Shown: positions 44,187 through 54,304 of the stretch, in pieces
Position numbering within the stretch: the stretch's first letter is position 1
Layout of the letters: each line of letters starts with the position of its first letter
Source of the DNA: Arenibacter arenosicollis
GTDB lineage: Bacteria; Bacteroidota; Bacteroidia; Flavobacteriales; Flavobacteriaceae
NCBI RefSeq assembly: GCF_014397245.1
Contig: NZ_JACLHY010000006.1
Span: forward strand, 124,001-188,000
DNA length: 64,000 nt
Direction: 5' to 3'
Translations under genes and position numbers: made by a program
The notes under the pieces: generated by a model
The model's database searches: none
Told to the model about the DNA's origin: nothing
Seen by the model: only the letters and a program-made list of their open reading frames with translations

Positions 44187-45647
44187 CTATTTTTTTGGGA
44201 TTTCCTCCAGAATTTTTAGAGTAAACTTCCAAAATTTCTGCAAAGACGATATACTAGCCCGCTCATCAGGTGAATGTGCCCCTTTAATGGTTGGTCCAAA
44301 GCTTATCATGTCCACATCCGGATAATTCTGCCCTAAAATACCGCACTCTAGACCGGCATGACATGCCACAACATTTGGCTGTTCCTTAAATAATTCCACA
44401 TATTTGGATTGCAACAGCTTTAAAATATCAGAATCAGGATTGGGATCCCATCCGGGATAATCACCACTTAAGGTCACTTGATATCCCGCCGTTTCAAAAT
44501 TGCCCTTAAGGCTATTGGCCAATTCCATCTTCCCCGCTTCCACCGAAGACCTTGTTAAACAGGCGATTTTTACGGTTCCATTTTTCACAACCACCCTAGC
44601 AATATTATTTGAGGTTTCTACCAAATCTTCCATTGCTTCACTCATGGCATACACCCCATTATGGGCATTTTTAATGGCTTTCAATAAGGCTTGCTGATCT
44701 TGGGCTTCCATAAGCGATTCTGAAGTTTCCGAAGGTGTTGCAACGATACTAAGGTTGGGCTCGATAGTGGCAAAATCCTTTTTCAAACCTTGGACCCAAT
44801 CCTGGAACATTGCATTAAACTTGTTAGATTCCGAAGCATTTACCACCACCAATGCGGTACTTTCCCTAGGAATTGCATTTCTTAAACCTCCCCCATTAAT
44901 TTCTGAAACCCGTAAATTAACATGCTGCTGACCCAGCATCAATAAAGCATTCATGATCTTATTGGCATTGCCCAGACCTTTATGAATATCCATACCGCTG
45001 TGCCCCCCGGAAAGACCTTTTACAGTGATTTTATACCCTATGGAACCTTCTGGCAAAGTTTCTTCCCCATATTTTCCAGTGGCAGTAATATCTATACCTC
45101 CAGCGCAACCAATATCGATTTCATCATCATCCTCCGTATCCAGATTTAATAAAACATCACCTTTCAACAATCCTCCTTTTAACCCCTTCGCCCCGGTCAT
45201 TCCGGTTTCTTCATCGATAGTAAACAAGGCTTCCAAGGGAGGATGGGAAATTTCATTACTTTCCAGGAGCGCCATAATGGTAGCTACCCCTAGGCCATTA
45301 TCAGCTCCCAATGTTGTTCCTTTAGCCCTTACCCAATCTCCGTCCACGTACATTTCTATTCCCTGGGTACTAAAATCGAATTCGGTATCAGCATTTTTTT
45401 GATGTACCATATCCAAATGGGACTGGAGGATCACCGTTTTTCTATCTTCCATCCCGGAGGTGGCCGGCTTCTTTATAATTACATTACCCACAGCATCCTT
45501 GGTCGTTGTAAGGCCAAGGGCTTTTCCAAAGTCCATCATAAATTCTATTACGCGTTCCTCATGTTTGGAAGGTCTTGGTACTGCGTTTAAATCAGCAAAT
45601 CTATTCCAGATATTATTAGGCTCTAAATTCCTTATTTCGTTGTTCAT
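44187..45647 (-). CDS. pepD: Aminoacyl-histidine dipeptidase (PepD)
   Basis: The 486-residue M20-family zinc peptidase has metal ligands in LQSHLDMVHQKN, TLGADNGLGVA, FTIDEETGMTGAKGL, LLNLDTEDDDE and a late HSPDERASI. It hydrolyses Xaa-His and related dipeptides in the cytoplasm. I prefer the ATG at 45647 (MNNEIRNLE), which gives the normal family start; one two codons upstream is possible. It diverges from the DUF3810 gene. Confidence 0.94.
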   Translation of the reverse strand: MNNEIRNLEPNNIWNRFADLNAVPRPSKHEERVIEFMMDFGKALGLTTTKDAVGNVIIKKPATSGMEDRKTVILQSHLDMVHQKNADTEFDFSTQGIEMYVDGDWVRAKGTTLGADNGLGVATIMALLESNEISHPPLEALFTIDEETGMTGAKGLKGGLLKGDVLLNLDTEDDDEIDIGCAGGIDITATGKYGEETLPEGSIGYKITVKGLSGGHSGMDIHKGLGNANKIMNALLMLGQQHVNLRVSEINGGGLRNAIPRESTALVVVNASESNKFNAMFQDWVQGLKKDFATIEPNLSIVATPSETSESLMEAQDQQALLKAIKNAHNGVYAMSEAMEDLVETSNNIARVVVKNGTVKIACLTRSSVEAGKMELANSLKGNFETAGYQVTLSGDYPGWDPNPDSDILKLLQSKYVELFKEQPNVVACHAGLECGILGQNYPDVDMISFGPTIKGAHSPDERASISSLQKFWKFTLKILEEIPKK

Positions 45648-45706
45648 ATGCATAAATTATAAAGTCAAAAATACAGATAGAAAAACAACCATGCTAGATT
45701 ATTGGT

Positions 45707-45714
45707 TATTTTTG
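45707..45714 (+). promoter_or_regulatory. -7 box of the DUF3810 gene
   Basis: TATTTTTG is a full match to TAnnTTTG and ends only four bases before the GTG at 45719, implying a leaderless transcript. Confidence 0.6.
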
Positions 45715-45718
45715 ATTC

Positions 45719-46786
45719 GTGAATAAAAAAATAAAAAATCTGATTGCCCTGTCAATACTTCCTCAGGTAATCATAGTAAAGTGGTTGGGCAATTACCCTG
45801 AGTTTATAGAAACCTATTACAGCAAAGGGCTATATCCGGTTATTTCCGGATTTTGGCGAACTATATTAGGTTGGATTCCTTTTTCCGTCGGTGATATAAT
45901 ATACGCACTTCTAATTATTTTAGGAGTAGGTTATATCATTGTTAGCCGGTTGGCCATTAAAAAAAACCTCCTTGGATTTTTAAGGGATATAGCCATGGTG
46001 TTATCCGTAGCTTACTTTACATTTCATCTCTTATGGGGATTAAATTATTACCGTGAACCCGTTGCCAAAACATTGGAAATAGGCGGAAAACACAGTCAAG
46101 AAGATTTATTGAACTTGGTAGACCAACTAGTTCGGAAAACCAATGAAGTCCATTTTCAAATTACCAAGGACACGGGTAAAATTGTTGAAGTCCCCTATAC
46201 CAAAAAGGAAATTTTTGACCTCACTTTAAAGGGGTATAAATCCCTTGAAAAACAAATACCCTTATTCACTTATAATCGCCCCAGCTTAAAGAAGTCAATT
46301 TTTAGTACGGCTTTGACCTATATGGGTTACGGCGGGTATTTAAATCCGTTTACCAATGAGGCCCAAGCTAATAGCAAGCTGCCCAATTTTAGATTTCCGG
46401 TCATATGTGGTCATGAGATCGGCCATCAATTGGGATTTTCGGCCGAAAATGAAACCAATTTTATTGGATATCTGGTAACGGTGAACAATGAGGATATTTA
46501 TTTTAAATATTCCGCCTATGCCTACGCCCTTAGTTATTGTCTCAATGAACTTGCCAGGCGGGACCAAAACGTCTTTGAAAGCCACTATAACAAACTCAAC
46601 CCTGGAGTTAAAAAGAACTATAAGGAAGTGGCCAACTTTTGGCTGGCACATGAAAATCCACTAGAGCCCGTTTTTAAATCTATATTCAATACCTTTTTAA
46701 AGGCCAACAATCAAAAAGAGGGGATAAAAAGTTACCATGCAGTTGTTTCACTCTTGGTAAACTATTATCAGCAAAACCCAATTTAA
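45719..46786 (+). CDS. DUF3810 membrane protein with a HEIGH zinc motif
   Basis: The 355-residue protein has an N-terminal membrane part (about 8-120, three helices) and a large outside domain. The conserved VICGHEIGHQLGF (HExxH at 232-236), then ENETNFIGY with a possible third ligand Glu, suggests a zinc metallopeptidase fold. Family DUF3810 by memory; its substrate is unknown. The start is GTG, placed by the -7 box four bases upstream. Confidence 0.85.
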   Translation: MNKKIKNLIALSILPQVIIVKWLGNYPEFIETYYSKGLYPVISGFWRTILGWIPFSVGDIIYALLIILGVGYIIVSRLAIKKNLLGFLRDIAMVLSVAYFTFHLLWGLNYYREPVAKTLEIGGKHSQEDLLNLVDQLVRKTNEVHFQITKDTGKIVEVPYTKKEIFDLTLKGYKSLEKQIPLFTYNRPSLKKSIFSTALTYMGYGGYLNPFTNEAQANSKLPNFRFPVICGHEIGHQLGFSAENETNFIGYLVTVNNEDIYFKYSAYAYALSYCLNELARRDQNVFESHYNKLNPGVKKNYKEVANFWLAHENPLEPVFKSIFNTFLKANNQKEGIKSYHAVVSLLVNYYQQNPI

Positions 46787-46949
46787 GGAATAAGCACTTT
46801 GGATTTCATTCGCCAATACCCATGCGGAATATCGCATCAAATCTACATAAACACGAGCCATTTTTTATGTTATAAAAAGCTTAAAACAGCCCTTGTTATT
46901 TATTTGTTATGTTATTTTTAACGCCTTATAAAAACGAATAACCTTATTT

Positions 46950-49898
46950 ATGAGAATACGATTTTTTGTACTCGTCACATTTTTGTGCGGAGTATCTCTT
47001 TCTGCTCAGGATTACTTTCCAAAAAATGATGGCGTTAAAGCGGAAAACAATAATTACACAGCATTCATTAACGCAAAGATCTTTATAACACCCACAAAAA
47101 TATTGGACAAGGGAACCTTGCTAATAAAAAAAGGCAAGGTTGTACTGGCCGGAAAAACGGTAACAGTTCCCAAAAACTCTGTAATAATAGACCTACAAGG
47201 AAAATTTATATATCCATCCTTTATTGATATCTATTCTGATTTTGGTGTGAACAAGCCCAATAAAGCGCCTTCAGGAGGGCGTTCTGCGCAATACGAACCC
47301 TCAAGGGAAGGCTTTTACTGGAACGACCATATAATGCCGGAAAACAATGCGATTTCCAAATTCAAATATGACAACAAAAAAGCGAAGGAATTACGGGAAG
47401 CAGGATTTGGCACTGTAAATACCCATATACAAGATGGTATAGCTCGTGGCAGTGGTGCTCTGGTAACATTGAACGATACCGGCAATGATTCGGATAGGAT
47501 ATTGGCCGATAAATCCGCACAATACTTTTCTTTGACCAAAAGTGTTGCCAAACGCCAAGCCTATCCAAGTTCCCTAATGGGTACCTTGGCACTTTTGAGA
47601 CAAATGTACTTTGACGCAGATTGGTACGCTCACGGAAATATAGCTACAAAGGACCTTTCCCTAGAAGCTTTGAACGCCAACAAAGGTTTAGTTCAGATAT
47701 TTGAAGCTAAGGATAAAGACAATGTGCTAAGGGCAGATAAAATTGGAGATAAGTTCAACATCAATTACACCATCCTTGCCGGTGGAAATGAATTTGAAAA
47801 TGTAGCAGGCATAGAGGCCACCAATGCCACGTTGATTGTTCCCATTAATTTTCCAGACCCCTATGACGTTTCGGATCCATATTTGGCTGAATATATCAGC
47901 TTGGAAGATATGCGATTTTGGAACCAAGCCCCCACAAACCCTAAAGTTCTAGAGGAAAACAACATCACATTTGGTCTAACACTTCACGATCAAAAATCTA
48001 CCTCTTCCTTCAGAAACAATTTATTAAAGGCTATAGATCATGGGTTGTCCAAAACAAAGGCTTTGGAGGCACTTACCACAGTACCTGCGCAAATCCTGGG
48101 TAAATCCAACTTAATAGGGTCTTTACAAAACGGTAGTCAAGCTAATTTTTTAATCAGTTCCGGGGATATTTTTGACAAGGAAACTGTACTTTATGAAAAT
48201 TGGGTCCAGGGTCAACAGCATATCATTAATAATAAAGAACTTAAAGACATCCGCGGAAACTACAATTTAGCTGCCGGAAACAAAACGTATCAATTATCCA
48301 TAACTGGAGAATTGGACAAACCCAAGGCAGAGCTTAAGGAGGGAGTACAAAAATTGACTTCCAAAATTAATTATGAAGACAATTGGGTCACCCTTTCCTT
48401 TAACAACAAGGAAGGCAATATGGTTTTCAGATTAACGGGAATGACAACCTCCAACTCTGATAATATTTCAGGTAAGGTATTGCTCCCAGACGGTAGCGAA
48501 TCCACTTTTAATGCCACAAGGACCACTGCATTTATTGGTAAAGAAAAAGATGGCGTCAATGAAAAACCAATAGTAGTTCCTATCACTTTTCCAAATATAG
48601 GCTACGGCTATTCCGATCAACCTAAGCAAGAATCCATTTTATTCAAAAATGCCACGGTTTGGACCAGTGAGGAGGCGGGTATTTTGGAGCATACGGATGT
48701 ACTTGTTAAAAATGGTAAAATTGCCAAAATTGGTAAAGACCTAAAAGGTGGCGGAGCAACGATTGTGGATTGCAAAGGAAAACATCTTACAGCAGGCATC
48801 ATTGATGAACACACCCATATTGCGGCTTTGGCCATTAACGAATCCGGACAAAATTCGTCTGCGGAGGTAAAAATGGAAGATGTGGTAAACCCGGAACATA
48901 TTGGCATTTATAGGGACTTAGCGGGTGGTGTAACCTCAGCACAACTTTTACATGGCTCTGCCAATCCTATTGGTGGACAATCGGCAATCCTAAAATTAAA
49001 ATGGGGTGCCAGCGCAGATGGAATGATATATGATAACTCTCCCAAATTTATAAAATTTGCCTTAGGTGAAAATGTAAAGCAGTCCAACTGGAATAGCTAC
49101 AGCAGATTCCCGCAGACAAGGATGGGTGTGGAACAAACGTTTATTAATTATTTCCAAAGGGCAAAAGAATATGATATCAAGAAAAAAAGTGGACAGCCCT
49201 TTAGGTTTGATGAGGAGATGGAAACCTTGGCGGAAATAATAAACGGAGAACGTTTTATAAGCTGTCATTCCTACGTTCAGAGCGAAATTAATATGCTCAT
49301 GAAAGTAGCCGAAAAATTTAACTTTAAAGTAAATACATTCACCCACATTCTGGAAGGCTATAAGGTAGCCGATAAAATGGTGGAGCATGGTGTAGGAGCA
49401 TCCACATTCAGTGATTGGTGGGCCTATAAATACGAGGTAAACGATGCCATACCATACAATGCTGCCATCATGCAAAGTCAGGGAATTACCGTTGCCATTA
49501 ATAGTGATGACGCAGAAATGTCCAGACGATTAAACCAAGAAGCAGCCAAAACTGTTAAATATGGTGGCATGACAGAGCTGGAAGCATGGAAAATGGTCAC
49601 TATTAACCCTGCTAAACTTTTACATATAGACGATAGGGTGGGCAGCATTAAGGAAGGAAAAGACGCGGATATCGTTCTTTGGAGCAACAACCCCTTATCG
49701 GTTTATGCAAAAGCGGAAAAAACGATGATCGATGGTGCGGTTTACTTTGACCTTGAAAAAGATAAACAACAAAGGGAAGCCATAAAAAAAGAAAAGGCCT
49801 TACTCATCAACCTAATGTTAAAGGAGAAGGACAAAGGCAGCCCTACTCAGGAACCCAAGAAAAAAAACCAAGAGCAATTGCATTGTGACAGCCTTTAA
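46950..49898 (+). CDS. Two-domain exported amidohydrolase-family protein
   Basis: The 982-residue protein has a signal peptide (cut near SLSAQ) and two tandem amidohydrolase domains. The C-terminal one (about 570-960) has the HxH metal pair at 621-623 (IIDEHTHI), the later histidines of FISCHSYVQSE and TFTHILEGY, and the Asp in VAINSDDAEM, so it should be active. The N-terminal domain (about 30-430) has kept the composite strand FIYPSFIDIYSDFG but lost both histidines, and looks inactive. A shorter homologue is encoded 10 bases downstream. Substrate unknown; probably periplasmic. Confidence 0.88.
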   Translation: MRIRFFVLVTFLCGVSLSAQDYFPKNDGVKAENNNYTAFINAKIFITPTKILDKGTLLIKKGKVVLAGKTVTVPKNSVIIDLQGKFIYPSFIDIYSDFGVNKPNKAPSGGRSAQYEPSREGFYWNDHIMPENNAISKFKYDNKKAKELREAGFGTVNTHIQDGIARGSGALVTLNDTGNDSDRILADKSAQYFSLTKSVAKRQAYPSSLMGTLALLRQMYFDADWYAHGNIATKDLSLEALNANKGLVQIFEAKDKDNVLRADKIGDKFNINYTILAGGNEFENVAGIEATNATLIVPINFPDPYDVSDPYLAEYISLEDMRFWNQAPTNPKVLEENNITFGLTLHDQKSTSSFRNNLLKAIDHGLSKTKALEALTTVPAQILGKSNLIGSLQNGSQANFLISSGDIFDKETVLYENWVQGQQHIINNKELKDIRGNYNLAAGNKTYQLSITGELDKPKAELKEGVQKLTSKINYEDNWVTLSFNNKEGNMVFRLTGMTTSNSDNISGKVLLPDGSESTFNATRTTAFIGKEKDGVNEKPIVVPITFPNIGYGYSDQPKQESILFKNATVWTSEEAGILEHTDVLVKNGKIAKIGKDLKGGGATIVDCKGKHLTAGIIDEHTHIAALAINESGQNSSAEVKMEDVVNPEHIGIYRDLAGGVTSAQLLHGSANPIGGQSAILKLKWGASADGMIYDNSPKFIKFALGENVKQSNWNSYSRFPQTRMGVEQTFINYFQRAKEYDIKKKSGQPFRFDEEMETLAEIINGERFISCHSYVQSEINMLMKVAEKFNFKVNTFTHILEGYKVADKMVEHGVGASTFSDWWAYKYEVNDAIPYNAAIMQSQGITVAINSDDAEMSRRLNQEAAKTVKYGGMTELEAWKMVTINPAKLLHIDDRVGSIKEGKDADIVLWSNNPLSVYAKAEKTMIDGAVYFDLEKDKQQREAIKKEKALLINLMLKEKDKGSPTQEPKKKNQEQLHCDSL

Positions 49899-49908
49899 AA
49901 ATAAAAAG

Positions 49909-51207
49909 ATGAAAAATTTAAAAAACACCTTAGCACTTGCAGTCTTAATCATAACAACCAAGGGTTTTGCACAGCAAACACCGGCTGCGGCACAAAAAGA
50001 ACCTATAACTATTGAAGGCGCTGTTGCCCATTTGGGAAATGGCGAAGTTATAGAGAATTCCCTTATCATGTTCGAGGATGGAAAAATTTTCTTCGTTGGA
50101 GATGCCAAAACAAGAATTGCGCGAAAAGGAACTATAATAAATGCCAGTGGAAAACATCTTTATCCAGGGTTCATAGCAACATGTGCTTCGTTGGGATTAA
50201 TAGAGGTAGATGCTGTTAGGGCCTCCAATGACAAGGACGAAATTGGGGAGTTAATTCCCCATGTCAGAAGTTTAATTGCCTATAATGCAGAATCCAAAGT
50301 TGTGGAAAGCATGCGTCCAAACGGGGTACTATTGGGACAAATTTCACCTAAGGGAGGAACAATTTCAGGAACCTCTTCCATTATGCAATTCGATGCTTGG
50401 AACTGGGAAGATGCCGTGGTAAAGGCGGATGACGGAATACACCTATCCTGGCCAAAAAGCTTTAAACAAGGTCCTTCCTCCGTGGGTCAAGAGCGCAGGC
50501 ATAAGCCAAATGAAGATTATTCAAAGGAAAAAAATAAAATAGTAAGCTTTTTAAAAAATGCATCGGCCTATGGAAAAAGTCCGTCGCCAGAAATCAATCC
50601 GGCATTTTCAGCTACCCAAGGTTTGTTCAACGGAACACAAAAACTATATGTTTATGCCGATGGTGAAAAAGAAATCATAGACGCCATAACAAATACAAAA
50701 AATTTAGGAGTTAAAGAAGTTGTCTTGGTTGGTGGATACCATGCCTATAAGATCACCGATTTTTTAAAACTTCATAAGATACCTGTTTTGATAAGGGCTC
50801 CGCATAACTTACCCGTATTTGAGGACGATGATTATGACCTGCCTTATAAACTACCCAAATTGTTATCCGATGCCGGAATATTGGTCGCCATGCAAAACAT
50901 AAACGCCAAAAATTTTCAAAATAGAAACCTACCGTTTTATGCCGGACAGCTTGTTCAACAAGGACTTTCCCAAGAAAAAGCGCTCCAATTGATCACACAA
51001 AATCCGGCGAAAATTTTGGGAATAGACAAGGAGTACGGAACCTTGGAGGTGGGCAAAAGCGCTACCTTATTTATTTCTGAAGGCGATGCACTGGACATGC
51101 GGACCAACCAATTAAACAAGGCCTATATAGATGGAAGGGATATTTCGTTGGAAACTCACCAAACGGAACTATGGAAAAGGTATATGGAAAAATATAACGG
51201 GAAATAG
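49909..51207 (+). CDS. Exported amidohydrolase-like protein lacking the HxH motif
   Basis: The 432-residue protein has a signal peptide (cut near GFAQQ). It is a paralogue of the N-terminal half of the gene before it: HLYPGFIATCASLGLIEVDAVRASND lines up with the site of the HxH metal pair but has no histidines there. The last quarter (QGLSQEKALQLITQNPAKILGIDKEYGTLEVGKSATLFI) is the usual amidohydrolase ending. I chose the ATG at 49909; the GTG at 49885 overlaps the previous gene. Probably a structural partner of its neighbour. Confidence 0.82.
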   Translation: MKNLKNTLALAVLIITTKGFAQQTPAAAQKEPITIEGAVAHLGNGEVIENSLIMFEDGKIFFVGDAKTRIARKGTIINASGKHLYPGFIATCASLGLIEVDAVRASNDKDEIGELIPHVRSLIAYNAESKVVESMRPNGVLLGQISPKGGTISGTSSIMQFDAWNWEDAVVKADDGIHLSWPKSFKQGPSSVGQERRHKPNEDYSKEKNKIVSFLKNASAYGKSPSPEINPAFSATQGLFNGTQKLYVYADGEKEIIDAITNTKNLGVKEVVLVGGYHAYKITDFLKLHKIPVLIRAPHNLPVFEDDDYDLPYKLPKLLSDAGILVAMQNINAKNFQNRNLPFYAGQLVQQGLSQEKALQLITQNPAKILGIDKEYGTLEVGKSATLFISEGDALDMRTNQLNKAYIDGRDISLETHQTELWKRYMEKYNGK

Positions 51208-51229
51208 TCCAAGATTTACAAATACAAAA

Positions 51230-51263
51230 AAAGGGGTAGAAAACGCTTTGTTTCTACCCCTTT
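51230..51263. terminator. Bidirectional terminator between amidohydrolase and DUF6503 genes
   Basis: AAAGGGGTAGAAA and TTTCTACCCCTTT pair perfectly over 13 bp around an eight-base loop. Convergent genes lie on both sides. Confidence 0.92.
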
Positions 51264-51279
51264 CCCATTTTAAGGAATA

Positions 51280-52083
51280 CTATTCTTGTACTTTTCCTTC
51301 AACAAAAATTCCGTTTTCAGGCTTCGCAAAAAAGCTTTCCGGTTTGTCCTGCCCACTAAACTCGATCGCTTCATATACAACCGGTTTTCTAGGCTCTTTG
51401 ATTGTGCGCCCCTCGGAACTGTACCAAGTTAATTCCTTTGGAACCTTTAGTCCATTTACTTCTGTCCAATCGTGATAACCTATCCAACTTACATTATCGG
51501 AACGCTCTCCACTTCTGTAACTAACTGTATATCCTAGCCAAGCCATTTTAAAGGTCTGGGGGTCATAATGGAGGAAATACTCATCCTTATAAGAGGTGCC
51601 TATTCCCGAATTGAAGCGTACAGCAATACCGGGATAATTAATCCCCTCATATACCAAATCTTCGGTTTCATCATAAACAATACCTTTATCCCCCAAAACA
51701 AAAGGCATATTAAAAAAATAAGACCTAAGGTTGTGATAAAACACTGGATCACCCTTAAACGCATTTTCTTCGTTCTGCAGCCAAACCTTTTCCCCATCAA
51801 ATCCAAGGGCGTAGCCTGGACCGTCTATCCTATCCTTTCTAGACTGTAGATCGATCGTATGTAGCTCCTCCCCCAATTTAAAAACCAAACTCTTTTTGTT
51901 TTTCCAATTCGAAATTCCCCCATGGGCTTCAAAAACCTTTAACAATGGTTCTGGATATCGCTCCAAGTTTATACTTGATTCCGCTTTAGGTTTGGCCAAT
52001 TCCATATCAACTTCCTTTGCTTTGTTTTCCATCTTACAGGATAACACGCTAGCCAAAATCAACACTACAATCATATATTTCAT
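51280..52083 (-). CDS. DUF6503-type lipoprotein
   Basis: The 267-residue protein begins with a lipoprotein signal (MKYMIVVLILASVLSC) and carries repeated beta strands of the LolA-like kind: LLKVFEAHGGISNWKNKKSLVFKL, DGEKVWLQNEENAF and FLHYDPQTFKMAWLGYTV. I recall the family as DUF6503. I chose the ATG at 52083 so that the signal sequence comes first; the longer frame adds 11 residues. Role unknown. Confidence 0.8.
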   Translation of the reverse strand: MKYMIVVLILASVLSCKMENKAKEVDMELAKPKAESSINLERYPEPLLKVFEAHGGISNWKNKKSLVFKLGEELHTIDLQSRKDRIDGPGYALGFDGEKVWLQNEENAFKGDPVFYHNLRSYFFNMPFVLGDKGIVYDETEDLVYEGINYPGIAVRFNSGIGTSYKDEYFLHYDPQTFKMAWLGYTVSYRSGERSDNVSWIGYHDWTEVNGLKVPKELTWYSSEGRTIKEPRKPVVYEAIEFSGQDKPESFFAKPENGIFVEGKVQE

Positions 52084-52144
52084 CGTACTTATCTTTAGTT
52101 GCTCCATTCGTCGCACAACTTTAATTAAGTTAACAATAATATAT

Positions 52145-52152
52145 TATTTTTG
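52145..52152 (+). promoter_or_regulatory. -7 box of the RNA methyltransferase gene
   Basis: TATTTTTG matches TAnnTTTG and ends five bases before the ATG at 52158, implying a leaderless mRNA. Confidence 0.6.
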
Positions 52153-52157
52153 CTGCG

Positions 52158-52967
52158 ATGAACCACCTTAAAGAAATCACCAGTACTCAAAACCCTCTAG
52201 TAAAGAGCATCTTATCATTAAAAGAAAAATCCCGTGAGCGAAAAAAAAATGGGCTTTTTGTTATAGAGGGGGTCAAGGAACTTCAGCTAGCCATTAAAGG
52301 CGAATATAATCTTAGGACCATTCTTTTTTACCCTGAGTTAATTACCCATGAAACTATTTTGGGTTTAACACAAAGCCTTTCACCTAAGCCAGAAATTATA
52401 GCCATTTCAAGAGATATTTTTCAGAAATTGGCCTATAGGGATACCACGGAGGGCATTTTGGCAGTCGCAGTAACCAAGGAACATTCCCTGGAATCATTGA
52501 ATTTCAGAAACGACCACCCTTTAATTCTGGTAGCAGAAGCACCAGAAAAACCTGGCAATATCGGAGCCCTTCTTCGTACTGCGGATGCCGCCGATCTGGA
52601 TGCCGTAATTATTGCGAATCCAAAAAGCGACCTGTACAATCCCAATATAATTCGGTCCAGTGTTGGTTGTGTCTTTACAACCAATTTGGCCCAAGGTTCC
52701 ACGCAGGAGATCATTCAGTATTTAATAAATCGCAACATAGCCATCAATTGTGCAGCCTTAAGTGCTTCCAAACCATACACAAAAGTGGATTTCACCCAAC
52801 CAACGGCCATTGTCGTGGGCACAGAGGCTACCGGTTTATCCGAGGAATGGCTGAACAAATCCTCGCAAAATATTATTATTCCAATGCACGGAGAAATAGA
52901 CTCCATGAATGTTTCCGTATCCGCTGCAATACTTATCTTTGAAGCAAGGAGACAAAGGGGGTTCTAG
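52158..52967 (+). CDS. SpoU-type RNA 2'-O-methyltransferase
   Basis: The 269-residue protein has an N-terminal substrate-binding domain (about 1-95) and the SPOUT knot: LILVAEAPEKPGNIGALLRTADAADLDAVI, IRSSVGCVFT, IVVGTEATGLSEEW and IPMHGEIDSMNVSVSAAILIFEA. It should methylate a ribose in rRNA or tRNA, like RlmB or TrmH; the target cannot be told by eye. Confidence 0.93.
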   Translation: MNHLKEITSTQNPLVKSILSLKEKSRERKKNGLFVIEGVKELQLAIKGEYNLRTILFYPELITHETILGLTQSLSPKPEIIAISRDIFQKLAYRDTTEGILAVAVTKEHSLESLNFRNDHPLILVAEAPEKPGNIGALLRTADAADLDAVIIANPKSDLYNPNIIRSSVGCVFTTNLAQGSTQEIIQYLINRNIAINCAALSASKPYTKVDFTQPTAIVVGTEATGLSEEWLNKSSQNIIIPMHGEIDSMNVSVSAAILIFEARRQRGF

Positions 52968-53030
52968 AAATAGAATCAGCATAAAATAAGCTACCCCTTA
53001 TATTAATATTCAAATCCACTATTTTTTTAA

Positions 53031-54263
53031 ATGAACAGTAGCATCCTTTTTTATATCATAATAGCCATATTGGTAATACAATTTTTCATTGAAACCGTGT
53101 TGGAGTACTTGAATGCCAAACGCTATTCCGATGTTGTACCAAACGAATTAAGCGATGTGTTTGACCAAGAAGAATATCGAAAATCCCAGGAGTACAAAAA
53201 AATCAACTATCGTTTTGGACTTGTCAGCTCTATCTTCTCAATAACGTTGACCTTGCTCTTCTTGATTTTTGGGGGATTTGAATGGATAGATACGATGGCT
53301 AGGAGCCTTAGTGACAACCCGATTGTAATTGCACTGATATTTTTTGGAATAATCATGATTGGGAATGATATTGTAACCACCCCCTTTTCCTATTACCACA
53401 CCTTTGTTATTGAGGAAAGATTTGGCTTCAATAAGAGTACTAAAAAGTTGTTCTGGACAGATAAAATTAAGGGATGGATCATGATGATGATTTTAGGCGG
53501 AGGAATATTGGCATTGGTCATCTGGTTTTTTCAGTGGGCGGGAACCAACTTTTGGATCTATGCCTGGGCCCTCGTTGCCGTATTTTCCCTTTTCATGAAC
53601 CTGTTCTACAGTAAACTCATAGTTCCACTTTTTAACAAACAAACTCCCTTAGAGGAAGGTAGTTTAAAAAGTAAAATTGAAGCCTATGCCAAAAATGTGG
53701 GCTTTGAGCTCAAAAATATCTTTGTCATAGACGGATCAAAACGATCCACAAAAGCCAATGCCTATTTTTCGGGTTTCGGTAAAGAAAAGAGAATTACCCT
53801 ATACGATACGCTGATCAACGATCTTGAAGAGGATGAAATTGTAGCTGTGCTGGCCCATGAAGTGGGACATTATAAAAAGAAGCATATCATCTTTAATTTG
53901 TCTGCCTCCATCTTACTTACTGGCCTTACCTTATTTATTTTGTCCATTTTCATAAATAATCCTCAGGTATCTTTGGCTATTGGTGTTTCACAACCTAGTT
54001 TTCATGCCGCGCTGATCGGTTTCGGAATATTATATAGCCCGATTTCTGAAATTACTGGATTGATCATGAACTTCATGTCCAGAAAATTTGAATATCAGGC
54101 AGATGATTATGCCAAAAACACTTTTGCCTCCAAACCCCTGATCACATCACTAAAAAAATTATCAAAAAATAGTCTAAGCAATCTCACTCCACACCCAGCC
54201 TATGTTTTTATGCACTATTCCCACCCGACCCTAATGTCCAGAATTCAAAACTTAAAGGCATAA
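53031..54263 (+). CDS. M48 metallopeptidase, CAAX prenyl protease 1-like
   Basis: The 410-residue membrane protein has about seven helices and zinc site HEVGH at 276-280 with the distant Glu in FEYQADDYA. The order of motifs (VTTPFSYYHTFVIEERFGFNKST, FSGFGKEKRITLYDTLI, TPHPAYVFMHYSHPTLMSRI) is that of Ste24/ZMPSTE24. In bacteria it probably degrades membrane proteins or peptides; prenylated substrates are not expected. Confidence 0.94.
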   Translation: MNSSILFYIIIAILVIQFFIETVLEYLNAKRYSDVVPNELSDVFDQEEYRKSQEYKKINYRFGLVSSIFSITLTLLFLIFGGFEWIDTMARSLSDNPIVIALIFFGIIMIGNDIVTTPFSYYHTFVIEERFGFNKSTKKLFWTDKIKGWIMMMILGGGILALVIWFFQWAGTNFWIYAWALVAVFSLFMNLFYSKLIVPLFNKQTPLEEGSLKSKIEAYAKNVGFELKNIFVIDGSKRSTKANAYFSGFGKEKRITLYDTLINDLEEDEIVAVLAHEVGHYKKKHIIFNLSASILLTGLTLFILSIFINNPQVSLAIGVSQPSFHAALIGFGILYSPISEITGLIMNFMSRKFEYQADDYAKNTFASKPLITSLKKLSKNSLSNLTPHPAYVFMHYSHPTLMSRIQNLKA

Positions 54264-54304
54264 TTTTTGTTGTCTACTATCTTAGTTTGTGCTATTTTTA
54301 ATTT

